DNA from: Lachnospiraceae bacterium UBA935
GTDB taxonomy: Bacteria > Bacillota > Clostridia > Lachnospirales > Lachnospiraceae
Direction: 5' to 3'
Length of the DNA stretch: 64,000 bases
NCBI GenBank assembly: GCA_002293525.1
Contig: DBDJ01000039.1
Location: forward strand, 32,063-96,062
Shown piece by piece: positions 1-7,381 of the stretch (position 1 is its first letter; each line of letters starts with the position of its first letter). A model generated the notes under the pieces. It had not been told where the DNA came from and ran no database searches. It saw nothing but the letters and a program-made list of their open reading frames with translations. A program made the position numbers and the translations under genes.

Positions 1-197
1 TCTTCCCCTGCTGCCGCTGCAGCTTTCATCAGCGTCTCTCTGGTCTTTATCTCGTCTAAAATCTCCCCGATCAGGGACGCTTCATCCATGGCGGCCGCCA
101 GTTCGTCGCCGCTGATTGTCTGTGCTTCCTTGCCGACCTTAACAAGTCTTGCTTTCAGGTCCTTTTTGCTCGCTTTCATCATTTCTTCTCTGGTCAT
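1..197 (-). CDS. Phage major capsid protein, N-terminal fragment (partial)
   Basis: Starts at ATG 197 behind an AGGAG ribosome binding site and runs off the left edge after 65 residues. The visible part is charged and helical, rich in Lys, Glu and Ala, like the N-terminal scaffold (delta) domain of HK97-type capsid proteins. This domain is normally cut off by the head protease. The call rests mainly on position: portal, ClpP-type protease, capsid is the standard order. A separate scaffold protein cannot be excluded from this fragment. Confidence 0.6.
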   Translation of the reverse strand, partial: MTREEMMKASKKDLKARLVKVGKEAQTISGDELAAAMDEASLIGEILDEIKTRETLMKAAAAAGE

Positions 198-209
198 GTC
201 TGACTCCTT

Positions 210-959
210 TCATTGGCCCATGTGTAATATGGTCTTATCAATTATTTTTTTTCTTAGCTCCTGATCCCGGTCTGCAATTCCGGCAGAGTCCGTTAATCTG
301 GCCGGAGCCTTTTGGCAAAACCGAAGAGTATACTCTCCGACTGCTGCCGCTATGGTGTTTTCAGCGGTAACAGCAATCCGGAAATACTTCTCCGCCTCGG
401 CTCCGTTTAGCCAGGTTTCCGCTTCCATAAGCTCCTTGATCTGCTCAATAGTTGCCCCTTCCGCCAGGTTCTCTTCGTAGATGCTCCATATCCCGGATTC
501 TATGGCGTCCAGCGCGTCGGCCATCTTCCTAAGTTCTGTTGCGTTCCCCTCCGCCAAACACCAAGGTTTATGTATCATCAGATAGGCGTTACTCGGAATG
601 TCTGGCGGCTCGCTTCCGGCGAACGCAATCACGGAAGCAATGGAACCGGCCAGGGCATCCACATGAACAACGATTCTTCCAGAATATCGCTTAAGCATGT
701 TGTAGATGGCGATTCCGGCGAAAACGGATCCGCCGCCTGAATTAATATAAATGTTCAGGTCCCGGCCATTGGCTTCCTGCAAAAAATTCTTGACCGAGTC
801 CGGATACTGGTCTTCCTCCTGCCATGCTCCCCACCAGTCAGAAACGATGTCACCGTAAAAATACAGATCAACGGTTGTTTCCGTAGCATTCCTGAATTCG
901 TAGAATTTTTCAGTTGTTGAGCTTTGGGTTTTGGCTGTTATGTTTTTTGTCTTTGCCAT
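210..959 (-). CDS. Phage head maturation protease, ClpP/S14 type
   Basis: 249 residues. A ClpP-fold serine protease that in phages of this type trims the capsid scaffold domain during prohead maturation. Visible family marks are the NSGGGSVFAG oxyanion-strand segment, the catalytic Ser in DALAGSIAS, and the catalytic His in YLMIHKPW, with an acidic residue expected further on. It lies between portal (ends at 962) and capsid, two bases from the portal stop, so the three are translated as one late operon. The long Glu/Ala-rich C-terminal half is usual for phage members, which are larger than bacterial ClpP. Confidence 0.93.
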   Translation of the reverse strand: MAKTKNITAKTQSSTTEKFYEFRNATETTVDLYFYGDIVSDWWGAWQEEDQYPDSVKNFLQEANGRDLNIYINSGGGSVFAGIAIYNMLKRYSGRIVVHVDALAGSIASVIAFAGSEPPDIPSNAYLMIHKPWCLAEGNATELRKMADALDAIESGIWSIYEENLAEGATIEQIKELMEAETWLNGAEAEKYFRIAVTAENTIAAAVGEYTLRFCQKAPARLTDSAGIADRDQELRKKIIDKTILHMGQ

Positions 960-961
960 CT

Positions 962-2155
962 CTAACCCCCTTTCATGATCTGAAAATAGATTTTTGCTGC
1001 CGCACGTGCTGCCTGCTCCTGCCTGTCGGATGCTGTGCTGCTGGTACCGTTTTCACCGTCACCGCTTTCACCTACCTGGTAAAGACTCTGATCGTCTGCT
1101 TTTACATAGTTTAGGCTGACCAGTCGCACGTCGCCACCTTCTACCGGCCCGTAATACATCAATTCCCGGTATTCATTGATTGTCATCGCGCCCCGGTCCA
1201 GCATGTACCCTGCTATCGCATTGCGCGTCTGCAAATTCGCATACTGTAGCAGGTTCGCGGCAAAGGTGATCTTGTTCCCGTATCCTATTTCACGCTGCGT
1301 CAGCAGCTTAAACGTAAATTCATATGACAGCTGTATGGCGATTGGCTCTATTACGTTTTCGTAAAAGCTCACCCATTCTTGTTCGCTCAGGGTTGACGTT
1401 AAAACCTTTTCGTTTACCCCGTAATACCTGTATATATTGTCCCGCAGGAATGCGATCTGGTTCGTCGGTATGACTCCGGAATTTGACTTGATTTCCTTGA
1501 AGTCGTATGCATTGTCGATTGCGGCCACTCCCCCGGCATTTTCGGCGTTCAGGTACGCTTCCTTGAATTCCCTGGCTTTTGCTTTCAGCTCTTTATCATC
1601 GGCCAGGTTATTATATTTCAGGTATCCGGCCAGTGAGTTGGAATTTCTCACTATGTTTTTGATCGTTTCCCCGGAAGTCTCTATCAGGTCAAGGCTTCTT
1701 TTCAGTTCCGTGTCCGGCGCCGTACCCATGAATCTTTTCTTGTTTAACCTGGCCTTGATGTGGATCACGTTCTGGTACGGTACGGTGTATGTCTCGCCGT
1801 CATAGTCCCAGCGGAACCGGAAAAGAATATTCCGGTTTTTATCCTCAAAGATCCGGTATGATTTCGCTGTCACCGGCTGAATGCTTTCCACCTTTGTAAA
1901 ATCGTTATTGTAGAAGATCACGGAAAACGAATTCGATGTGTATATGAGATCGGCAGCGATCCGGTACAGGAAATCATACGTCGACAGTTCTGGACATGGC
2001 CGCAGTGTCAGTATCCGAGAAAGACCGTCATTTTTTATTACCATCCCTTTTTCATCCCGGCGTATTACCTGCGGCTGCAGCTTGCCTACATTCTTTCCTA
2101 TCGCGTCCGCGACCGCCCCCACTATGTCATTGTCCCGCAGCGCCCCTGTCGGCAT
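962..2155 (-). CDS. Phage portal protein, HK97 family (N-terminus uncertain)
   Basis: 397 residues from the first conventional start. The portal forms the dodecameric DNA gate at the capsid vertex and docks the terminase. The ORF matches HK97-type portals in its first conserved block (DNDIVGAVADAIGKNVGKL), the Arg/Pro segment near residue 50, and the central segment with YYGVNEKVL. That first block starts about residue 8, although family members usually have 30-50 residues before it. The same frame stays open upstream to 2245 and encodes portal-like sequence ending LFLSRGEY directly before this Met, but it holds no ATG/GTG/TTG and is closed by TGA at 2248-2246. Either translation starts at 2155 (weak GGAG five bases upstream), at an unusual codon, or the gene carries a nonsense change. 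Confidence 0.88.
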   Translation of the reverse strand: MPTGALRDNDIVGAVADAIGKNVGKLQPQVIRRDEKGMVIKNDGLSRILTLRPCPELSTYDFLYRIAADLIYTSNSFSVIFYNNDFTKVESIQPVTAKSYRIFEDKNRNILFRFRWDYDGETYTVPYQNVIHIKARLNKKRFMGTAPDTELKRSLDLIETSGETIKNIVRNSNSLAGYLKYNNLADDKELKAKAREFKEAYLNAENAGGVAAIDNAYDFKEIKSNSGVIPTNQIAFLRDNIYRYYGVNEKVLTSTLSEQEWVSFYENVIEPIAIQLSYEFTFKLLTQREIGYGNKITFAANLLQYANLQTRNAIAGYMLDRGAMTINEYRELMYYGPVEGGDVRLVSLNYVKADDQSLYQVGESGDGENGTSSTASDRQEQAARAAAKIYFQIMKGG

Positions 2156-2328
2156 ATATTCTCCGCGGGACAGAAATAATGGTCTGTATTTTGCGACAAA
2201 TGTCCCTAAAAAATTGGCAATTATTCCCGTATTGGCCGCCCCCTTTCAAAAGAAAAATACTAAAAACGAGTCTATGGTTGCCCATAGGCTCATTGTAGGA
2301 AATTCCGTGTTAAAATTCTGACCCTTTT

Positions 2329-3993
2329 TTAAACTACGTTATTCAGCAGTTTTTTCCCTATCTCTGCATGATACTTGTGCCGGACCGTGAGCGCGTCAAA
2401 CACGGACACCGCACCGTCTATCCTTAGCCTGCTTTCCAGCTTCCGGGGGGTTATCCGTTCATCCACGAGGCTGATGTCAACTGCTACGTTGAGCATGTGC
2501 GCTGCCAGCAGGCTGTTGTCTCCGAAGTCATACTGTCGTCCCTTGAGGTCGCCCTCAAACTCTCTTAAGATCGGTGTCAGGTTCGGCCCCTGCTTGACGC
2601 TGTCGGTGTGGAACCCTGCTGCCTCAAGGTCATCACTCAGGTTGTCGGCCATCCATAAATCATAGCCAATTTTAAGAGGCCTGATCTTGTATGTTTTAAC
2701 CAGCTCAACGATCCACTTATAAACATCCTTATAATTTACCTTGACCCCCGGCAGAACCTTGAGGAACCCTTTTTCTTTATAGATCGCGTATGGCACGCCG
2801 TCTTCATCCGCCGCCACCTTGAACCGGTCTTCCGACATGAAGAACTGTGTAATCACGTGATCTTTTCCGTCTTTGTGGATTACCAGGCTGACTGCGGTCA
2901 GGTCCGTTGTCCTAGCAAGGTCAATGCCGGCAACACAGTAGCATCCCCGGAATTGCTCCAGGGTCAGGTGCTGATCGTTGCACGCTTTCAGCACGTCTTC
3001 ATAATTCAGCCACGCTATGCTGTTGTTCTGCTTTATATTGCAATATTTCATCAAGAACTCGGCTTTGAGCGACAATGATCCTGCTGCTTTTGCGATTTCG
3101 TTTATGTAGAACCTTGGCAGTACCGAAACACCCAGATTGGGGTTGGATTTCTTGAGTTCTTCCAGATCGTCCCATTTTTCAATATCATCTATAATGTACA
3201 GGAACGGCAGTAATTGCCTTTCCCTTGAATTTCCTTTCAAAAATGATGTGGATCGGCGCATCAGTTCATCGTATATTCCGTCCTGCACTTTTCCCGCCGT
3301 GCTGATGGACAGCTGTAATGGCTGTGTCCTGGCCCCAAATGCCGATGACATTACTCCGTACTGGTCAAGTCCTCTCTGCCCTTCCCACGCTCCCATTTCA
3401 TCCCCGACTACTAGGTGGGGGTTAAAGCCATCTGATTTTTTGGAGTTGAAAGCGATCTTTTTAATGCTTGTGTTGAATGATTTGAGATATATGTCGCTAC
3501 GCCGTTTTTTTGTCCGTTTGCTGAGCCGGTGATCCATCTGTGTGATCTGAAAAAAGGCATCATATACCAGGTCAGCCTGGTCAAGTTTCGTAGCCAACAT
3601 ATAAATCTTTGCCCCGTATTCCCCATCAGCGTAGGCCATATATGCCGCAATGGCGGCAGCTAGCAATGTTTTTCCGTTCTTTCTCGCGACGACAATGAAA
3701 ACTTCCCGGAACTGTCGGTATCCTGTTTCGATTTCGATAATGCCAAAAATAGCCGCAACTATAGCTTTCTGCCATAGTTCCAGCTTGAATAATTCGCCGC
3801 CCTTTTTCCCTTCCGAATGCCGGCAATAGCTTTCTATGAACGTAATCGCTTTATCCGCCTTGGCGGCGTCATAATGCCACAAACCGTTCACTATGCCTTC
3901 TGCTAAGATGTCATACACAAGCCTGATCCAGACTCCGACCGTAACCTGGCTATTTAGTATCGCTTCCCGGTACGCAAGAACCCAGTTCCCCAT
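2329..3993 (-). CDS. terL: Phage terminase large subunit
   Basis: 554 residues, full length for the family. This is the packaging motor: the N-terminal ATPase pumps DNA into the prohead and the C-terminal RNase H-fold nuclease cuts the concatemer. Seen directly: Walker A-like VVARKNGKTLLAAA, Walker B LVVGDEMGAW with its catalytic Glu, and the first nuclease Asp in CVAGIDLARTTDLTAV. The start ATG at 3993 lies one base beyond the small-subunit stop, so translation is coupled. The 173 bases between this gene and the portal Met hold the disputed portal N-terminus. Confidence 0.96.
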   Translation of the reverse strand: MGNWVLAYREAILNSQVTVGVWIRLVYDILAEGIVNGLWHYDAAKADKAITFIESYCRHSEGKKGGELFKLELWQKAIVAAIFGIIEIETGYRQFREVFIVVARKNGKTLLAAAIAAYMAYADGEYGAKIYMLATKLDQADLVYDAFFQITQMDHRLSKRTKKRRSDIYLKSFNTSIKKIAFNSKKSDGFNPHLVVGDEMGAWEGQRGLDQYGVMSSAFGARTQPLQLSISTAGKVQDGIYDELMRRSTSFLKGNSRERQLLPFLYIIDDIEKWDDLEELKKSNPNLGVSVLPRFYINEIAKAAGSLSLKAEFLMKYCNIKQNNSIAWLNYEDVLKACNDQHLTLEQFRGCYCVAGIDLARTTDLTAVSLVIHKDGKDHVITQFFMSEDRFKVAADEDGVPYAIYKEKGFLKVLPGVKVNYKDVYKWIVELVKTYKIRPLKIGYDLWMADNLSDDLEAAGFHTDSVKQGPNLTPILREFEGDLKGRQYDFGDNSLLAAHMLNVAVDISLVDERITPRKLESRLRIDGAVSVFDALTVRHKYHAEIGKKLLNNVV

Positions 3994-3994
3994 C

Positions 3995-4372
3995 TCATGA
4001 GTTCCTTAATTCCAGCAAATCGTCCACTAGAAATTCACTATCTTCAATTTTTACCGGTAAATATTCGATTAGATTATTAATAATCTGGGTGTACAGCCGG
4101 GAATATTTTTCATAAATCATGGCTGATGGGTGAGCCTTTATGAACTTCTGGGCGGCGTTTTTCGTCTCGACCGTCAGCCCTTCTTTTTTCATTTCCTCTT
4201 TCGCCTGAATGCAGGCGACTTTTAAGAAGGCGGCTTCCTCAATCGCGGATTTTATCAGAGTTTTCTTTGCTTCGTCCTTTATCTCTGCGAAGACCTCCGT
4301 TAAAAATTCTATCTCTTTTTTTATCCTTGCAGAAGTCAGTTTATTGACTCTGTTTTTTGCTGGATCAGGCAT
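3995..4372 (-). CDS. terS: Phage terminase small subunit
   Basis: 125 residues, charged and largely helical. Small subunits recognise the packaging site on phage DNA and hand it to the large subunit. The segment KFIKAHPSAMIYEKYSRLYTQ resembles the conserved HP...Y block of the P27-type small terminases. Position directly before terL supports the call. No start doubt: ATG at 4372 follows GGGGG within 10 bases. Confidence 0.85.
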   Translation of the reverse strand: MPDPAKNRVNKLTSARIKKEIEFLTEVFAEIKDEAKKTLIKSAIEEAAFLKVACIQAKEEMKKEGLTVETKNAAQKFIKAHPSAMIYEKYSRLYTQIINNLIEYLPVKIEDSEFLVDDLLELRNS

Positions 4373-4385
4373 ATTCTATCCCCCC

Positions 4386-4775
4386 TTATATGTGCGCGCC
4401 CCCGTAGCGTTTTTTTGACCTCTCTCCACCGGTTCTTTTTTTGCCAGAAAATTTTCCGGTACCGGGGGGAGTGGCTGGCGCTGGCGGCGTCAAGTTTCCG
4501 TTCTGGTCGAATCCATATCTTTTATGCTGCTTAGTGCTGTGTTCTTTATTGTGGCAGTCCTCGCAAACGTATTCTAGGTTGTTTACGTCGAGCGTGATGT
4601 AAGGGTTGTTGATGTTCTTCGGTGTGATATGTATCCTGTGATGCACTATTGCTCCGGCTCTGTAAATCCCTGTCCTTATGCATCGTTCGCATAACCCATT
4701 GGCATTTTTAATCGCCTGCTGCCTTGCTCTCTTCCACGCGGCAGACTGATAGAATTCTCTTGCGTATTCTTTCAA
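4386..4775 (-). CDS. HNH endonuclease of the packaging module
   Basis: 129 residues with the paired CxxC zinc sites of HNH nucleases (CERC near residue 29, CEDC near 72), the catalytic His pair in AIVHHRIHI and the closing CHNKEH. HNH proteins placed just before terminase in Firmicute and related phages assist DNA cleavage during packaging. The start is TTG (4775-4773) behind GGGGGTGA; no ATG is available. This is the first gene after the inverted repeat at 4796-4837 and so probably the first gene of the late operon. Confidence 0.92.
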   Translation of the reverse strand: MKEYAREFYQSAAWKRARQQAIKNANGLCERCIRTGIYRAGAIVHHRIHITPKNINNPYITLDVNNLEYVCEDCHNKEHSTKQHKRYGFDQNGNLTPPAPATPPGTGKFSGKKRTGGERSKKRYGGAHI

Positions 4776-4795
4776 ACAATCACCCCCTTTCCGTT

Positions 4796-4837
4796 TATTA
4801 TCATAGGCTTACAACTATCCGTAAGCCTATGATAATA
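4796..4837. promoter_or_regulatory. Perfect 17-bp inverted repeat at the late-operon start
   Basis: Arms 4796-4812 and 4821-4837 are exact reverse complements around an 8-base spacer. No T-run follows on either side, so it is not a typical terminator. It lies between the putative late regulator gene and the first packaging gene, where RinA/ArpU-type activators are expected to act. The minus-strand hexamer TATGAT inside the left arm could be a -10 box, with no good -35, as expected for an activated promoter. Function is inferred. Confidence 0.7.
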
Positions 4838-4848
4838 TGAATCTTATT

Positions 4849-5205
4849 TCAGTTCTGACCTTTCTTAGCTGTCGGCACACCAGCTGTCATTCTCATTTTT
4901 TTTGCTACAAGGAAAATAAAATTATTTCGGTGTTCATAGAACTGTCGGCGACCGCACATGACATCTGGTATATGTTCATAAGGCATGTTTTGAGTGATGC
5001 TTTGATATATCTTATCCTGCAGGATCCTTCTCGCTTCTGGGTGTGGGATATCCTGACACGAGGCATGCAAGGCATCTTCAACGGCTGTTATGGCGGTGTG
5101 ATCAAATTCACTTGCTTGTCTGGTTTTTACCCTCCCCTTTCTCTTTTCGTTTCCTTGTATGATGCTCTTAGCTGTTTTCTTTACATCCTTCTCCAGCTTT
5201 TCCAA
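4849..5205 (-). CDS. Putative phage late-gene transcription regulator (RinA/ArpU/DUF722-like)
   Basis: 118 residues, basic. The C-terminal part (IPDVMCGRRQFYEHRNNFIF) resembles the helix-turn-helix end of the sigma-70-like RinA/ArpU/DUF722 group, which activates phage packaging and structural genes. Its place, last gene of the early block and directly upstream of the late operon, is the classic one for such regulators. The 73-bp gap after it holds the 17-bp inverted repeat, a candidate binding site. The family call rests on motif likeness and synteny, not on a search. Confidence 0.65.
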   Translation of the reverse strand: MEKLEKDVKKTAKSIIQGNEKRKGRVKTRQASEFDHTAITAVEDALHASCQDIPHPEARRILQDKIYQSITQNMPYEHIPDVMCGRRQFYEHRNNFIFLVAKKMRMTAGVPTAKKGQN

Positions 5206-5229
5206 TTTATTCTCCTTGGCATCTTTGGC

Positions 5230-5796
5230 CTATTCCCCATATATAGGGGCGTAAAAAATATGTTCTGGACTGCTGCCGCGTTTACTGTTGTATATTTTTA
5301 TTTCGATTTTGCCGTCAGACTCAGCAAAGGAAACGCGGAGATTGGCACTGTTCAGTTCCGCCCCCTTGCAGACATCCCTCAGTTTCGAAATGTCGCGGAT
5401 CCCTGTGGTTACCTTTTTATCAAAATTGTCTTGCCATATCTCTACTTTGTTCCGGATGTACTCTAAGAATTCATTTCTCGCCCTTGCTTGATAGGTGTCC
5501 GCATCCCATTTCGGCGGATGTTTGACTGCGTCTGTCCAGCGCTGTGCCAGCTCTTCGCATTTCTCCTGATACAGTTTGTCCATTTCAATGATCTGCGCGG
5601 GCTTTAATCCAGTTTTTTCGTAAGCAAACAGCTTTGTGAATGCTTTCTGGATTCCGCAACTGCCACACCCTTCTTTTTCATGAAAATGTGTCTGCGTGTT
5701 GCAATATTCTTCGCAACCCATTTCGGCACACGATTCTTGCAGACATTTCAACGTTGCCTCCCCATCAATTTCTGATTTCATCGTCAGCATCTCCAT
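5230..5796 (-). CDS. Phage protein of unknown function, Cys-rich N-terminus
   Basis: 188 residues. The N-terminal 50 residues carry seven cysteines (CLQESC, CEEYC, CGSC groups), suggesting metal binding. They are followed by AYEKTGLKPAQI, a short motif shared by many Clostridia phage proteins (AYEDTGL-type). The rest is mixed helix and strand without a family I recognise. Ribosome binding site AAAGGAGG overlaps the end of the small upstream gene, so the two are translationally coupled. Confidence 0.75.
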   Translation of the reverse strand: MEMLTMKSEIDGEATLKCLQESCAEMGCEEYCNTQTHFHEKEGCGSCGIQKAFTKLFAYEKTGLKPAQIIEMDKLYQEKCEELAQRWTDAVKHPPKWDADTYQARARNEFLEYIRNKVEIWQDNFDKKVTTGIRDISKLRDVCKGAELNSANLRVSFAESDGKIEIKIYNSKRGSSPEHIFYAPIYGE

Positions 5797-5802
5797 CTTC
5801 TT

Positions 5803-5901
5803 TCATCCTCCTTTCAAGTTGGCCTGTCCCACCATGGGACACTCTACTAGCTTTGATTCTGATCCGTTTGCCCATTCTAACCACTTCTCAATATTCTCCA
5901 T
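5803..5901 (-). CDS. Small phage protein, 32 residues
   Basis: Short ORF with a strong AAGGAGGG site five bases before ATG 5901 and a stop (5805-5803) inside the ribosome binding site of the next gene. The encoded peptide is acidic and Trp-containing (begins MENIEKWLEW). The tight fit between its neighbours argues that it is translated. No function recognised. Confidence 0.6.
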   Translation of the reverse strand: MENIEKWLEWANGSESKLVECPMVGQANLKGG

Positions 5902-5912
5902 AGGATCCCTCC

Positions 5913-6350
5913 TTATATTTCTGCGCAATATTCGTTTGTGTCGATTCTTTTCACCTGCACGGCACCTTTGGACGTCATTTTCATCTTGGCTTTCGTTCCG
6001 TTTCCAAAATCAACCGCGATCGATGCTATGTCATATTCCACGATGGGATCTACTGCATCATGCAAGACCTTTGCTTTGTGCGCCGGAAGAGGCTTCTGCG
6101 ACTCCGACCCGAAAAGCTTTTCTATTCGCTCATATGTGCGCTCTTTCTTCTTTTTTTTCGCAGCGTATGTTTTTGATTCAGCACAGCCGCATAGCTCTGT
6201 TGCGACTTCCTCCCGCTTTCCGTCCATATCAAGGCATATTGCCGGTATCTCAACATCAATTTCCGTTCCGCAGAATCGGCATTCGCCTGTTGTTACTATC
6301 AGGCTTTCGGGCGCGGTTTGCCTGATTTTTTCAAATTCTTCATGTAGCAT
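5913..6350 (-). CDS. Phage protein of unknown function with zinc-binding pairs
   Basis: 145 residues. Two Cys pairs (CRFC at about 24, CGC near 54) and a basic stretch KKKKKE suggest a zinc-binding, possibly nucleic-acid-binding protein. The C-terminal half is predicted beta-rich. It overlaps the 3' end of the upstream gene by 11 bases, as is usual in this early operon. Confidence 0.75.
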   Translation of the reverse strand: MLHEEFEKIRQTAPESLIVTTGECRFCGTEIDVEIPAICLDMDGKREEVATELCGCAESKTYAAKKKKKERTYERIEKLFGSESQKPLPAHKAKVLHDAVDPIVEYDIASIAVDFGNGTKAKMKMTSKGAVQVKRIDTNEYCAEI

Positions 6351-6822
6351 CTTTCCTTCCTCCTTTTTCCTCCTTTTCCTGCTGCTTCTTTTTGTGGCGG
6401 TACAGGGCGCATTGTACCGCTCTTTCCGTCATGTTCATGTCCCACGCTATGTCCTTGGTTTTCCAGCCTGCCTTCTGGAGAGCCAGTATCTTGCCTATGT
6501 CTATCCTGGCACCCCGACCGATCGGTTTTGCGGCGTCCTGGGACGCGGCCTGCTCTGCGGTTTCTGCTATGGGTAGCACGGGTGTCTCTTTTGGTGTTTC
6601 TTTTGATGTTTCTTTCGGCTTTTTGTTTTGGGATTCCGGCTGCTGACTGGCAAACTCTATTATTTTGCCAGTGCAGACCTGACAAAAATCTTTCTCGTCC
6701 AATTCGTCCCATCGGAGCGGCCGGCGTTCCCGTTGTCCTGACATTATTTCTATCTTGGCGGATGTTTGCCCTGCCGGTATCTCTAAACCACACCTGTCAC
6801 ATATTGTTTTGGTTACTTTCAT
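6340..6822 (-). CDS. Phage zinc-binding/HTH protein
   Basis: 160 residues from ATG 6822, chosen because GGAGGAAGGAG lies just upstream. The longer reading frame to 7056 would overlap the whole upstream gene. Residues 8-60 hold CDRCG and CQVC pairs (one zinc site). A Lys/Pro/Glu/Thr-rich linker with repeated KET units follows, and the C-terminus looks like a helix-turn-helix (ALQKAGWKTKDIAWDMNMTE). It may be a DNA-binding regulator of the early block; no named family recognised. Confidence 0.8.
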   Translation of the reverse strand: MKVTKTICDRCGLEIPAGQTSAKIEIMSGQRERRPLRWDELDEKDFCQVCTGKIIEFASQQPESQNKKPKETSKETPKETPVLPIAETAEQAASQDAAKPIGRGARIDIGKILALQKAGWKTKDIAWDMNMTERAVQCALYRHKKKQQEKEEKGGRKDAT

Positions 6823-7060
6823 TGCTTTCTCCTTCCTCCTTCTCGGCGATGCATATTGATGGGTATTTTCCATGTCCGCAACATGCCGACTTGACACCTT
6901 CAATATGCCCCAAACAAGCATCATATCCTTCTGCTGTTGGCATTTTGCCACAATGCTTGCATGGTCTTTCGTTGATAATCGGGGTGTCGTCATCAACATA
7001 TACCCATTCATTATTTTTGTAACTGATTTCATGTCCCCTTGTATAAGAAATAGCACTCAT
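6797..7060 (-). CDS. Small zinc-binding phage protein
   Basis: 87 residues. Pattern CKHCGKMPTAEGYDACLG, then ACCGHG and a last Cys, makes a likely zinc knuckle. Proteins of this pattern are common in early operons of Clostridia phages (from memory); their role is not known. It overlaps the next gene by 26 bases. Confidence 0.8.
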   Translation of the reverse strand: MSAISYTRGHEISYKNNEWVYVDDDTPIINERPCKHCGKMPTAEGYDACLGHIEGVKSACCGHGKYPSICIAEKEEGESNESNQNNM

Positions 7061-7075
7061 GATATTCCCCTTTCT

Positions 7076-7381
7076 TTAGTCTAGGTAACTTTTTCCGAAT
7101 GCCTCCATATATTTTTCCGGTCCGTACCTCCTTTCAAACGTGATCTGAGCTGCCTGCTTCAGTATTTTATCTATTTCCGTATTTCGATGGACGGCCTCCG
7201 GGCCTTCTGTGTGGTGATGCAGACAGAGATATACCTTTAGGCCGTATTGCTCCGACAGACGGCGGCGGCCCGTGCCATATATGACATGATGCTCATAGGT
7301 CTGCTTGATCGAGTCGTCGCCGCGCAATGTCTGGCACAGGAAACAGGTGCCGTCCTTCCTGTGCATGATGCTTTTTGCCAT
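7076..7381 (-). CDS. HNH-like phage nuclease domain protein
   Basis: 101 residues. Cys pair CFLC near residue 13, then EHHVIYGTGRRRLSE and YLCLHHHTEG, read as the beta-beta-alpha-metal core of a small HNH-like nuclease seen in phage replication regions. Activity is inferred from the motif only. The start ATG 7381 abuts the stop of the upstream gene. Confidence 0.8.
   Translation of the reverse strand: MAKSIMHRKDGTCFLCQTLRGDDSIKQTYEHHVIYGTGRRRLSEQYGLKVYLCLHHHTEGPEAVHRNTEIDKILKQAAQITFERRYGPEKYMEAFGKSYLD

Noticed and set aside
4837..5466. 209-residue plus-strand ORF
   Set aside because: Lies over two minus-strand phage genes with ribosome binding sites; no start signal of its own.
6823..7056. 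N-terminal extension of the zinc/HTH protein gene
   Set aside because: Would overlap nearly all of the 87-residue gene 6797-7060; the internal ATG 6822 has the strong ribosome binding site.
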